A stretch of 64,000 nucleotides of DNA from Burhinus oedicnemus (lineage: Eukaryota > Chordata > Aves > Charadriiformes > Burhinidae). Positions within the stretch are counted from its first letter, which is position 1, and every line of letters begins with the position of its first letter. Of the stretch, positions 1-12,400 are shown in pieces. The DNA lies in assembly GCA_008921705.1 (NCBI GenBank), contig VFFE01007914.1, positions 434,001 to 498,000 on the forward strand, written 5' to 3'. Under the pieces are notes generated by a model. It ran no database searches. It was not told the DNA's origin and saw only the letters and a program-made list of their open reading frames with translations. Made by a program: the position numbers and the translations under genes.

Positions 1-844
1 GATGTTTGCTTGAATTGTCACGAATGACACAGGGAAGTAGTAATCAAGTAGTTTATTGTGGTGGATTTTGAGTGGGTTTTTTTTGTTTGTTTGGTTGGTT
101 GGGTTTTTTAAAATTTATTTTTTCTAATAATGAATCTGGACCTCAGTCATACATAATGGTTACTTCTACACTAGTCAATAAGAAGCATTAAGGAACATTC
201 CTGGGCACTGGAACTTGGGTATTTACACTATTGAATTGTTAGAAAAGTCCTTGACCTTTTTTTGGCATATAACAACTAGAACTCTGAAATAATTATCAGG
301 CATGGTTTGAGATTTAGCAGAGAATAGTAGATAGAAAAGTTAGATGCTATTCTTTTTTGGAGTCTGTGAAAGTTTAATAGGAAGGACATAGGTGCTTAGC
401 AGACATCGGCCTCAATGACAGCAACTAGTCTCAAGCGATTTGCTAGTACAGCAATTGGCAAAAATAACTATAAATACACTGTAATTACTCTTTTGTTACT
501 TATCGTTATTTATTTTTGGGCAATTTTAGAGTCTTTGCCTTTTAAAATTTCTCTTACAGCATGATGAAAATAATGACAATCATGAGGCTTATTATTTTTT
601 TAGCATGTTTCTATGTTTGCAGACCTTTTCTATGCAATTTTAAAGCTGGTTGACCAAAACCAACTATAAATGCCAAGATAGGGACCCATCACCTCCCTAG
701 ATAATAGCGTGATAATATTTCCAATACTGATTTCTTGAAAACATTTACTTTTAATAGCCACTATGTCTTTCAAATTTTGTGCTTTCATGTCAGCACACTT
801 ATTAAAAATTACACTTTTCCCAAAGACTACTTGCTCCTCCTGCT
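1..844. other. AT-rich noncoding stretch
   Basis: No open reading frame of note and no recognisable repeat. The sequence is unique-looking, AT-rich and contains a short GTTTG/GGTTG-rich run near 80-110. The decayed LINE that starts at about 845 may continue into this stretch on the minus strand, because that reading frame stays fairly open for some way. I see no reverse-transcriptase motif there, so I do not extend the call. Confidence 0.6.
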
Positions 845-1175
845 AGCATCTTTGGGCCAGAATTTTCCAGAGGGCCTTTCAGAAGGCCAACTAAATTACG
901 TTTAACAATTCTTTATCCATTATTGTTTCAATTCTTTTGAACAAAATGAGGCTTAAGCAGAACAATTTCCTTTTAAAGAAACTCTACTGATTTCTATTGT
1001 ATTACGTTCATTTGTGTGTTTTATAAGTCTCTTTAAATGTGTTTTCAGCTAATTTACTTAATACTAAAGTAATGTTCACTGGTCTATAATTTTCAGGTGC
1101 ACCGCTAACACATCATTTAAAGATGGCTACAATACTGGCTAACCTCCAGTCTACTAGCACAATAGTGGAGATTAA
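845..1175 (-). mobile_element. Decayed reverse-transcriptase relic of a CR1/L3-like LINE
   Basis: On the minus strand one frame, despite several stops, reads through recognisable landmarks of a CR1-superfamily reverse transcriptase in the right order. First comes a DWRLASIVAIFK-like block (family form W-LANVVPIFKKG). Next is APENYRPVNITLVLSKLAEN (family form DPGNYRPVSLTSV.GK). Then comes MDKELLNVI, and finally a ruined motif A that reads stop-LAF-stop-KA where YLDFSKAFDK is expected. The motif A aspartate is replaced by alanine, so the copy is certainly dead. From the DW codon near 1148 to the MDK codon near 918 there is no net frameshift. No 3' end or tail is visible. Age and subfamily cannot be fixed by eye; the divergence is much greater than in the other CR1 copies here. 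Confidence 0.72.
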
Positions 1176-1218
1176 TGAGAAATTCTGTATTTTTTGTTTG
1201 CAATTCAGTCACTTTGAT

Positions 1219-1275
1219 AGGGATTTTTAAAGGTCAGTAATGCAGTTAGGTACCCAAATCCCATTAACATTTAGT
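1219..1275. repeat. Possible ancient amniote repeat motif
   Basis: The segment runs GGGATTTTTAAAGG, then GTTAGGTACCCAAATCCCATT. It resembles a motif common in turtle and crocodile genomes that has the form GGGATTTTCAAAAG, then TTAGG-GCCCAA-TCCCATT. This rests on recalled family patterns and on only about 55 bp, so it is tentative. Confidence 0.28.
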
Positions 1276-2299
1276 GAAAAATGTGCATTGTACTCCCAGA
1301 GCTTCTCTGGAAAACTCCTAATTTTCAGTCATAAGTGCTCCTCAGTGAATGCTGTTTCATCCTAGTTACACAATGATATGAATTCACAGTTTGGCATAGC
1401 ACCTTCCTTTTTAATACAGCATCACTTTGGCTGCATCAGCAGTGAAGCGTAATGCAGAAATTCCTTATTTATCAAGGACTTTTTTCCACTCTTTGCAGTC
1501 TGTTAGTCCCTGTTCAGTTGTTACCATATGATGCCAATATTACCTGCATTGTTCTAACCTGTTGCCTTCCACTGATTGCCTTTAATTTAATGCCTCTTTA
1601 AGTTGTCTTATGTTCTGAAATTTTGGACTAGACCTAGAAACCTGAAGGTCCCACTCCTTTGTATGTTACTTAAAGTTTATTGATAGTTGCCTGAGTTCAT
1701 CTGTGTACCGCATCTTTTCTAAAGAAGCCAAGAGATACTTGAACAACATTACAAGTGATCTTATAAGTCTGTATTGAATAATAAAGTACAGCAGTAGAAG
1801 GTAAAATTGGGACAGCTTTTAAACTACTTTTTACGGTCCAGGAAGAAAAAGAAAAAACCTGTAAAAATAAAAGATTAAACTTTCATCTGAAGAGCACTTG
1901 ACTCCTTCAGAGGACTTCAAAATTATTTGGAGAAATTCTGTTACACAGACAATTATAAGTGACAGCTATAGCTGAAGACAGAGAAAATGCTGATCAAGAC
2001 ATATTGGTAGAGATATCAAAGTTAACGTCGGCATTTCCACACCCATATGAGAAAAACCTGCTTAGGTTTGCATCTTGCAATCAACACAACACCAGAGGAT
2101 AAAATTTGACATGAAATAATCATTATCCTTTGTGACCATTAATAAATCACACCAAAAAAGTGTAACTTCCAGATCTCAGCCTGAATAGTCAGAAATAGAA
2201 TTGGAGAATGTTGGGGTTTTGTTGTTTTTTTTTCTTAAAGCTATCAGTTTTGACACAGATTCTAAAATGCCCTGTCTAGAGACTAGGAAGAACTGACTT
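1276..2299. other. AT-rich noncoding stretch up to assembly gap
   Basis: There is no supported gene. An open stretch on the minus strand at 2176-2299 is the non-CR1 part of a reading frame that crosses the N run, and nothing in it resembles a known protein. Confidence 0.55.
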
Positions 2300-2319
2300 N
2301 NNNNNNNNNNNNNNNNNNN
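2300..2319. other. Assembly gap (20 N)
   Basis: Exactly 20 N bases. A fixed-size run like this is usually a placeholder rather than a measured gap. It lies at the left edge of the CR1 fragment that follows, so CR1 sequence may be missing or collapsed here. Confidence 0.98.
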
Positions 2320-2690
2320 TTGATCCTCCTCAACCAAGGGAAAGTCCTCCTTCCTCCAGACTTTCTCTGTTACCTGCAAAGTCTGGGACTCCTGAGGGCT
2401 GGCCTGAGCACTAAAGACTGAAGCAAAGAAGGCATTCAGTAACTCCACCTTCTCTGCATCATCTGTCACCATGGCCCCTCTCATTCAACAGTGGGCCCAC
2501 ATTTTCTCTAGTTTTCCTTTTGCTTCCGATGTACTTGAAGAAACCCTTCCTGTTGACCTTGACATCTCTTGCCAGATTTAATCCCAAGGAGACCTTGGCT
2601 TTCCTCATTTCATCCCTGCATACTCTGGCAGCATTCTTGTAATCTTCCCAAGTGATCAATCCCTTGGGAAGATCCCAAGATACTTGTGCA
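2320..2690 (-). mobile_element. CR1 LINE internal fragment (ORF2 endonuclease-RT linker)
   Basis: The minus-strand translation gives the segment of CR1 ORF2 between endonuclease and reverse transcriptase. It has an EDYKNAARVCRDEMRKAK block, then LNLARDVKVNRKGFFKYI, then SKRKTRENVGPLL, and then EKVELLNAFFASVFSAQ. These match the family pattern (DYK..VR.CRE..RKAKA, NLA..VK.NKK.FYKYI, EKAEVLNAFFASVF). The reading changes frame once near 2480, consistent with a single-base indel. The fragment lacks the CR1 3' end, which is unusual because CR1 copies are normally 5'-truncated and keep their 3' end. The N gap at its downstream edge is the probable reason. It is a non-functional remnant. Confidence 0.88.
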
Positions 2691-5600
2691 GTTAGAATCT
2701 GCCAAAATCTAGCAAACAAATCCCCTTGTACAAAAAAGGAAAATAAAAACTTATGATTAAGAATTATTCAGCATCTCAATATTTCAGTTATCAACAAACT
2801 TTTCTTGAAGGCATTTGCATTTGATAAAAATTGATTTTCTGACTTTGAAAAGCAGAGCTTTAAGAGATATTTCAAGTTAGTCACCCAAATTGGAGGTATT
2901 TAATCATTAGTGGCTTTGTTCTATAATTAAGCTCAATTTCCTAAACAGTACACAAGAAAGAAAATAAAATGGATTAAATCAATCTATTGGTCTCAGCTAT
3001 ATTCTCTTTAAAGTGTAAACAAGATTAAAGAATAATTTAGTATATGCTTGTGACTAGCGTAAAAAGTTATGATCATGATTTTGAATGCAGATATGGAATT
3101 AATTTATCAAGGAACACATGCGATCTTTTTGTACTCTCGCTTTCTAAAGTGGTATTGGGCTTGGACTAGAATTGAGATCACAAATGAATTTATGCTTTAA
3201 AACTCAATTTTTTTAGTGCAATGCAAAGAACCATTTCAGGATCTTAGTCACCAGAAAAGAGTAAATTTGGAAACTGGTGGTATCATTTGATCTATACATA
3301 TATCTGTCTTACTTAGATCAGCTTTTCAGGGGTAATGAAGAAAATCATTAAAATTGTCTGATCTTCTCCATAAGCTTTTTATGGCCTGATTAAGTGACTC
3401 GGGAGCATTACGCTATGCTTGAGAGGGTAAATTGACTCTTTGTTGCAATAGTCCTATTAATTAAGCCTGCTAGAAATCTTGGAGTCTTTTACTGTATCCA
3501 GATTGTTTGTAAATAATTTATTTGAATGTATATATGTTTTCAATGTAAACTTTGTTTCCTTTTCCCTCTCAAATCCTAAAATAGGCTTTGCTTCTAGGAA
3601 ATGAAAAGCAAAAATAGAAAGCCCAGATTTCTGGTTCAATAAATTGTTTGGATAAGCTTATGCAAACTACCCTTCGTCAGCTGGTTGAATTTTGAACACT
3701 AATTTGAAACGTCTTGGAGGAAAACTTTTGGTATTTCCTGTTTGTGGAAAGTCAGATTCAGAAATCTATAAGTTTACATATTTTAAATATTTTCTGACAT
3801 CTTTGATACATGTACACTTACAAATTGTCATATAGAAAATTATACGACAGCTAAAGCTGGAGAGTCTCCAATGTATTTTATTTTAATTCTTTGTACAAAA
3901 TTCTGTTTAAGCTGAAAAATTTTAGGAGGTAGACTAAATTTAGCATGAATTAATTTTCTCACTAAACTGAAGGACTCACTCAGCAAAGAATCGTTAAAAG
4001 CCTAGAAGCCTGTCTGCTTGTATAGGATGTAGAAAAGCAAAATTCAAGCCTCTGTTTCTGCCTGGAGATCTAAATTGTAGTACTGATGACTTGTTCCTGA
4101 TTTGGCTGCAGAGAAGTAAATCATTCCAAATATTTTCCATTGGAACTTTTTGTATGTATAACTAGGCAATTATTATAGCAGGATCCATACTGAATCTAAC
4201 TGTCAAGGATTATTGTGCTTTTAAGCAATGGAGAATTTTGTTGCTGATGAGGGCAAGACTTTGGGTTTTATTGAGTATGCTGAGACTTTTTTCTTATTCT
4301 GAGAACATTCATACAATGGAAAAGTTATATTCTGTTCAACTTTAATGACAATATGTTAGTCTTTATAATAAAACAGAATACTACCTTGTTGGTAATTTTG
4401 TTTTTAAATTATTTTCCTTCGCGTCAAACTAGGGCCTATTTGGGGAAATGTGGGTTAAATCCATTCATGGAAAATTCCACTTTAAAATAATGATGAATAT
4501 CCTATATAAAATAAAGGTAACTAAACAGGGAAAAATCCATATGTTAGATGTGAGACTGTGTGGATAAGAATAAGAGCAGCATAATTTTCAAAAATATGTT
4601 TACTTAAAGTGTAAATAATAGTTTAAGTAATAGATACACTCTTAAAGAAAAGTTGTTGTGATTCCAGTCGCACAAGATGTTAAACTTATGTGCACTCTAA
4701 GCCTCCTGTATATGTCTACCATGATATAAAATGTCATCCGGTAAATGTTAAGCAGGTGTAACTGTAACTAAAACCCTAAGCTTTGAATAGTATTTTCCAT
4801 ATTCTTTCCTCTTCTTCCAAAGAAGAAATTCACATTAACAACCCTATTTTTAACTTCACTGAAAGTGGAGAAAGACATAGTCTTCTCAGGAAATTACCAA
4901 TTCGGAAGTTAAACCTTGTGAAAAGGAGGAATAAATCAAGCGTCCCTCTGACATGGGGTACTGGTCAAAGATCTCTGCACAAGTTCAGAGATGATTTGTG
5001 AAGTGGCATAATCAGTGTATTGCGTTCTGATAAAGAAGACACTTCAGGATTTATTTTTATTGAGTTTTATGTATAATTACAGCCTGAAACATCGGGTTTA
5101 CAGTTTACAGTTTACAGTTACTACTATAAAGTATTTCAAGATAATTTCGAGCTAAGTTGGGAACTTGATGTCTTAGAAGTTCTAGTTGGGATGTCATGGT
5201 GGTGACAAGTCTAGATGAGAGGTATAACCAAGTGGACACTGACAGTCTTTCTGCTTTACATGACTTCCTTCTGGGAGCCACTACTTCAGGAGCTGAGTCT
5301 CACACACAATTTGGTGAGAATGCAGAACCTCGCTCTGCCCTCATAGACTGGAGTAGGGCTGGAGTAGGCAGCCTAATTTGGGATTTTCATTGACAAGGTC
5401 TGCTGTGTCGCCTGTAGAAAACTGCTCCACTTAGCTTGCTGCTTCTCAGATTTAATAGTACAGCAAAAAGTTAGCTTCACATATCTGCTACTTGGGAATG
5501 AGCACCTGCTCATGAGGTATCAGTTAACAAATGTGAAAGCAATCTTCCCTGCCTTCATCAGTCTTATTCCAACAATTTAGATATTCCAATTTTTACCCAT

Positions 5601-8600
5601 TCCCTTAGAACACGCATGGTTCTCTCTGCTCCTCTCAGGAATGTAAATAAATGAACAAAAAAGTTCCATCTTAAGTGCCCTGGGAGTTAAGTTGCTACAG
5701 GACTTGGATCTCTTCGGAAGAATGTCACGTCAGTGCAACTGCCTTTCCTCTTTCAGTTGCTGCTATTCACTTTTTCCTCCCTGTTGCTCTCCCAAACTTT
5801 CCTATGGAAAGGCTGGTTGCCCCAATGACAGTAGGCTGTTAATGATGGTAGGTCCAATATGATGACCATGGCCAAAGACAGAACTCAGGTGGAAAAAGAG
5901 GACAGAGAGTAGGGTCTCTTACTACTTTACCAGCATGTTACCTTTCAACAGAGGTATCTTTGGGCCCTGGAGATGAAACAACAGTTTTGAATTAAGATTA
6001 ATTACTAGCTACAACTGGAATTAAAGTCAATTATTGAAATTAAGTTACTGGCAGTTTCTTATCCATACATTCTATAGAGTCACCTTTTAATTAGACATCA
6101 GCCAAAAAAATTTTTTATATACTGAGCCTTATAAGAACAAAGTGTGCTGTGTTTTTCATTTCACTTTTGTCTTTGCTTTGCCTATAGTATATAAAAACTG
6201 CTGTTAATTTATATATTCTATTTTAAATATCATATTATCTACTTGGTAATAGGTGACAGCTATTATTTACTGCATAACCCCCTTAGCAACTAAGTTCACA
6301 AAAAGAGAACCTGTGTTCAAATCCTTGTGTAAGGCATTCTTTAATGTAGCTCAGTTCAAGTGCTCTTCAAATAAAGATGGTTCTTTAACTATGGTACGTA
6401 AGATATAAGGGTTTCTTAGCTGCCCCCAGCCTGCCCTGCTCCCTGGTTGTGGGCTGGTGTCCAAAGGCAGTGGGACGGGTCCCAGACAGCAGGTCCCTAC
6501 GCCCTGCTGTGCCCCTAAGGAACCCCCTCCAGTCCTTCCTCAAATAACCGTAAAATCAAAGTAATTTTGGGAAAGAAAACCTTACCTATTCCAACGTAGA
6601 AAACACATTTACATGCTATGCACAGATTTCAATTTGAAAGAAAAAAATCTGCAGCCCGCACAGTATGTTTGTCTTCATTCAAAACAGAATTCTGTGACCT
6701 GAGGCATGGAGTGCATTTTTCATTTAGCAGCTTTGTTTCAATGAGGTCAGAACTGATGGCTCCATCTTTTGTTTCCTTTTTCATTGTTTACATCCTACCT
6801 CACAATGACACACATCAGTAGCAGTCTCAGTCATTTGAAGAGCCAGTCATATGAAGAAAATTCTCCTTTTCTTAAGAGAGGGGGCATTTTCACATCTCCT
6901 TGAGTATTGTTTAAATGAATTGCTGTACTCATTTAATCATGTTGAAATAAATTATAGGAGACTTTCTTCCCTCCCCAAATCTAATGCTCATTCTATGTAC
7001 AAAAAAGAACTTCACTACTTCCTATTTTATTTTCCTGTTCTTAAGAACTACATGGAAATTTGTGCACTGAACAAAATGTTGGCTGTAGTATGCAGAATCC
7101 ATAACCAAAGCAATGAAAATAATCCACGTATTTATAATGTTGCTCAGACTAAAAAAAACCTCAAATATAAATAGTAATTTCAACACCATAGGCAAACTTT
7201 AAACAACATGAGATATATGTATTGTATTAACATCTCTAACTTTTCTGCAGTATTAGGGTTAAAAGGAAGCTAACATTTGCTCTCTGTCAAATTTTCCTTC
7301 TTCCCTGAATGGGGGCAGGGATGTTTGTCATTTTGGCTTTTGTGACCATCCTTCACCCTGTAAGTGAGATTCATAAATCTTACAATGAATTTTAAATCCC
7401 CAACATTGACATCTATTAAGTCTTCTTATTTGAGAAATGAGCTGGCAGTTGGAAGTGTAATAACAAGAAAAAATAAATGAGTCTTACTCCTAGGACTACA
7501 ACAGACCTTCAGAAAGACTTTTGTTTTCAATAGAAGATTACTTGTACAAAGCCTCAAATCCTTCCCATTTGTGAGGTCACTGGTGTTTCATCAACAATTA
7601 CCCCATATTCTCCTCTGGTAAGAAAAAGACTCTCACTGACTTCATTTAATGTCAGAAATGTTTATAAACGAGCTTTTATTAGACAAAGTCCAAAGAGTAG
7701 AAGGAAAGTTGAAAGTAGTATGCCCTAAAATGTAAGCATCTGCTCAGCCATTGCAGTAAACTCTCTAGCAGTGTAAAAGAAATGACAGGTTTGTCGACAA
7801 AGATGTGACAACGTTGTATGTCATAGTAAAATTAGTTTTGATAAACTACAAAAGGAATGAGAAAGGGGGAAATCATTTTGAAGTTTTTGTGAATAGATGA
7901 TGATTTTCTTGAATATCGACCTCCTGAGAGAATACTAGCATGCAATGCAAGTTGTTTCATGAAATCATGTTGCTGACAACCATTTCAATGGGTTGACTTC
8001 AGAACTAATGAACAATCTCTCTAAAAGAGTAAATCAGTTCAATTGTTACTCGATGCTAGGCAATACAGTGGATATGTTAAATTGCAAATTCTTCTCCCTT
8101 TATTATACCACAATGCCAGAACTTTGTAGTAATATTTTTATTGCCATTTGAGTAGTTTTATTGTAGATCAGAAATTTCACTTACTGAATAAAAGAGCTTC
8201 TCTTAAAAGTAGGATTTCTCTAAAAAAGTAAAAAGAAATTTAGGCAGTACTGTTTGAACTTATGCGCTGTTTTATAAAGCTTGAATGTTTTGTGGTGAAA
8301 CAAGACATACCAAACTGTAGATCTATTTGTAAATGATCATTCTCTGAAGACCAGACTGTTGTGTGGATGTAGCAGGTGTTTTCCTTATGCTATGGATTGA
8401 GAGATGTAATATTTTGCTTTGTTTTTCTTTCTATAGTGGAGAAGAATTGGTATTTCTTGGTTTTTTTCATGATAACCTTTTAACCTCAGGCAGAGCAGCC
8501 TTCTGCATTATGCCAATAAACAATCTCCAGCAAACAGTACTGACTCAAAGAGCTTGATCATACATGAATCTGGGTAGAAAGCTAAGTTCAAAATAAGTAT

Positions 8601-9129
8601 ACTTAGTTCATTGCCTTTAGCTACAGAAAAATCTGGAGCGTTTGTGGTTTTGCAAGACTAGAGGAGGTCCCCTGGATATGGTTCCTACTACTATTAGCAT
8701 TCTAATTTACTCTGATGACCTGTAGGTACACACTGTGTGGTTTCTGAGCAGCCAGCTGGTTTCTATCATATAATTAAAGCTAGCAGAGATTATTTACTAA
8801 CAATGTTTTATAGAGTCTGTCAGGAAAATACCTTTTTTGTCTTGTTATAATTTATAGAATTCCAAATAAGTTTCATGTATTGAATAAGGAGAAAAAATAC
8901 AAATGTTCAAAATATTCTGGTAAGGTAAATCAATAAAACTTATTTCAAATTTTGTCCTTTTTTTTATACATATTAGAAAGGTTTTACATGAAAAATTACT
9001 TTCAGATTAATTATGAACTTTTTTCAATTTTTTAAAAAACTTCCAAATAGTTTATTTAAATGCTTCAGAACATCCTTTTTCTCACACTACTCAAAATACT
9101 GTATTTGTCAAAAACAATCCTTTCCTGCA
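2691..9129. other. AT-rich unique noncoding stretch
   Basis: Six-frame reading shows only short open frames (at most about 107 codons, at 6851-7174) with biased, low-complexity composition and no recognisable domain. Small features inside are three tandem copies of a TTTACAG unit near 5097-5120 and a GC-rich patch at 6421-6540 that I could not assign. No transposon ends, RNA genes or splice-flanked coding segments could be supported. Confidence 0.55.
6421..6540. other. GC-rich patch of unknown nature
   Basis: About 120 bases are strongly GC-rich inside AT-rich flanks, with many CCCTG/CCTGC words and only a few CpG dinucleotides. It shows no reading frame of note and no CR1 or LTR signature that I recognise. 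It could be a fragment of an unrecognised repeat, a small regulatory element, or a biased-conversion spot. Confidence 0.45.
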
Positions 9130-9161
9130 ATATATATATATTTCCATATATATATATATAT
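9130..9161. repeat. Interrupted (AT)n microsatellite
   Basis: Two runs of alternating A and T (about 12 and 16 bases) are separated by TTCC. Confidence 0.9.
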
Positions 9162-9209
9162 GAAAAATTGGCATTGTCAGAGTAAAGCAAGTCAGGGAAG
9201 GTGATCCTT

Positions 9210-9482
9210 CCCCTCTGCTAAGCCCTGCTGAGACACACCTCGAGTGCTTTGTCTAATTCTAGGTTTCTCAGTATCAGAGAGACCTGGACTTACTGGAGCA
9301 AGTCCACTGATGAGTCACAAAGATAATCAAAGGCTTGGCGCATCCATCCTACAAGGAGAGGTTGAGAGAGTTGGGACTGTTCAGCTTTGAGAAGAAAAGG
9401 CTCGGAGGCATCTTATCTGTGTGTAAGAATACCTGATTGGGTATTTCAACCTCAACAGCTCTGGGATTCTGTGATCTGATCA
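9210..9482 (+). mobile_element. CR1 LINE 3' fragment with internal deletion
   Basis: The plus strand carries CR1 ORF2 C-terminal sequence. It begins with a degraded form of the region that normally encodes HLEYC.QFW, passes through the GAGTCCA block and the CTACAAGGAGAGG block (YEERL), and reaches the TTGAGAAGAAAAGGCTC block (LEKRRL). After the region encoding the L..VYKYL segment it jumps directly to the CR1 terminus, TTTCAACCTCAA followed by GGGATTCTGTGA. Roughly 200-300 bases of consensus between these points are missing. The several mismatches suggest an older copy than those at 28 kb and 61 kb. Confidence 0.85.
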
Positions 9483-12400
9483 CTGTTTCATGAATTGATA
9501 TGCAAACATTCTGCTAACATAGCTGATAAAAAGAAAAAGTCCTTCCTAAGGGGAAATACAATGCTCTTCTTTGATGAAGAGCTTGACTAACAAAAGGCCT
9601 TTTTCCTTCTTTTCATATTCAGCCAAACATACAGGTTTGCATAATCAAAAGCTATACAAAATTTTTTTTTCCTTAATTTTCCCCTTGCTTTTTTGTAAGC
9701 AAGAGTAAGCCTTAAACTAGGTTGTTAGCTTCTTGGATCAAAAACCATATCCATTTTCCTGAATAGTCATAAAGGTTATTAAATTTATTAACTACTACAT
9801 TATTTACTAGTGACACAGTATTTTCATCTCATCTGTGAGTCATCTTAAGCATTCTCCTAGAAATGAAAGGAAAACAGGCTTTATAAGATCTACAGTGATA
9901 TATAGTTATGGCCTCACTGCAATGTAATGATTGGCTGTCTTCATCTAGAGGCCTTATGCACATAATTAAACATATGAGACGTAGAAGAGATCTCCCAGAA
10001 ACATTACCTTAGCTGGGACTGTGAATGATGGAGAGAAGTGAATATCTCCAGACAGCAATTTATTCCACCTAAGAATTATTATTTTAGGATAGGATATATC
10101 ACCCCTTGGAGATTTCCATCTCTCTCCACTTGCAATTAAGGCTATATTCTCTTTAATGATTATATCAGTTTAGAAAAGTTATCTAATCGTATTAGATAAA
10201 TTCTGTGAAGTGATGTGAACTCCATCTTATATTGAAATATCAACAAGCTTCCAAGGAGATTGAGAATTTTGTACACAGAAGCCACTGGGGCTGCCATACA
10301 CATCTCGATAGTTTTTTATTCTGCCCTGTGGCCACCTTTGTCAACAGGGCTTCTGGAAAAGTCATTAACAGTTAGTTAACACTGGCAACAGACCAGTGCA
10401 GGTATAGTCTGTTTCAAGTACAGTAAGCACAATTTACATCTAATGTCTACTTCTTGAAACAAATCATGACCCTGCAGAAGCTTCTTTTATCCTCAGCTAT
10501 TCTTCGTTTCTAGGTCAGGAACATTCATACAGAGTTCTTCAAAGAGCTTTTGTCCTCTTCAGTTTCCAGGAGCTACACTGTATGTCTGAATGTGTTCAGA
10601 AGTAGAAATCTGTGTTTCAAATCTAGCTTCAGAATTTGGATGTAAAGTCTTCTGGTATTTATACTGACATATTACTCTCAATATAATTTATTTTGTGTTG
10701 AGCACATTCTTTTAGTAAGAGATGTCACTGGAACCTGCATTCGTTAGAGTTCATTGAACTATTCAGGCATTCATTGTGTCTGTGAATTAGTGAATCATTC
10801 TGGATTTGACCCTTATTTGCTTCTGAGTAACAGTAAAAACTGCTGAACAGGAATTCAGATTGTAAGCTTTGCTTATTCATATACTGCTAGTCAGCAAAGA
10901 GACATTATACTATTTCCACAAATTGTATGACTGTAATATTTCAAAGAGAAGATTAAAGAACAAATCCATTATGTCTTTCTGGTAAATACATTGGCCTCAG
11001 AATGAGTTCATATGGCACTTGGGAAGCTTCTTGCATTGTGAATGTTTTCAAGAGTTCTCAGAGAACATTCATTTGATCTTACAAATCTCACAACATATTG
11101 GACTGGCATCCTTTATTTGGGCAAAAAAATCACAAATAGTGTTTTCTTCATTATCTGATAGTCAGTACTGAAGCTGTTGACATTTACTCCCAGGATTAGA
11201 AGCTAGCTATCTTTGGTACTTCCCAATATGTTTTGAGCTCCTTGGCTTGAAACACAGTCTCTTGATTTGTTTGTTTGCTGAAAATAGTTCGGGATAGTGG
11301 CTGGGTAATTTAGACACTGCTCTACGTCTCCTGAAGTGTCAGTTGGTTTTGGTTCAGAGAGTCAAGACAAAAGCTGCTTCCCCACTAGTATCCCAGAGAA
11401 GAAGTCACACATGGCTGGACATGAACTGTAAACAAGCTGGTCTTGAATGTGGTCAATTGCCTATAGAAATTAGTGTTCTTCATCAGGGTATCCCAATGAG
11501 CTAAGCTAACTGAACGTGGCACATGTCACATACATGTAAATACCTTGTGCCAAAATGCCCCTCTTTTTGTCGTAACTGCGGTCGAATCTTTCTTAAGTGT
11601 TTACTCAGGAGACCAGCAAAAATTGATTGCATAGTAGCAGTGATCTTTAACTAAAGGTTGAACAAGAATACATTGAAAACTTCAGGGATGATGAAAGGCA
11701 TGGGAAGAGGGTTGCATATTAGATGCTGTCCTTACTGCAGATACCATTGTATTAATAGAAGCTATAATTCAGTGGAAAAAAAATAAAAGGCTTTCATCTC
11801 GCAGTGACTTCCTGGCAGGTTTGAAAATATATCCTTGATTTGTCTTTGTGTTTCTCACAAAAGTACACCAGACCAAGACAGTGGTGTTCTTATTGATTTT
11901 TTGCTGTTTGACAGAACTGCTGAGTTTCAGTGGCTTTTTGCATACACCTTCAATTAATCACTCAGGTAGATGGTGTCCAGCTGAATGTAACCTTACACCA
12001 CTACATTTGTTCACTGTTTCCTGCCATGTGACAGCATTTATCTGATTTGCAGTAAAAACGGGTATAGACCTTAGTGACAATAAAGAGAATCCTGAAAAGG
12101 ATAAACTGCTGTATATGCAGCAGTGTTAAATGACATAACAAGCATCCAGTTCTATTTCATTAACATTTCTATTCAAATCATATTTATCAGATACTTCTCT
12201 TAGCAGCTGTGTAAGTTACAGTCTCCAGGCAAATTCCTCTATGTTGTACCATCTTGTTAGTTATTACGAATGCTTCTTTACAGCGTTACCATGAAAAAGG
12301 AAAAGTTTGCAATGCAGCTCTAACACCAGTTAGATATAAATGTGCTCATCTATCTCATCAGTGCAAATGATATTAAGGAGTAAGGAGCCAACTTGATCTG

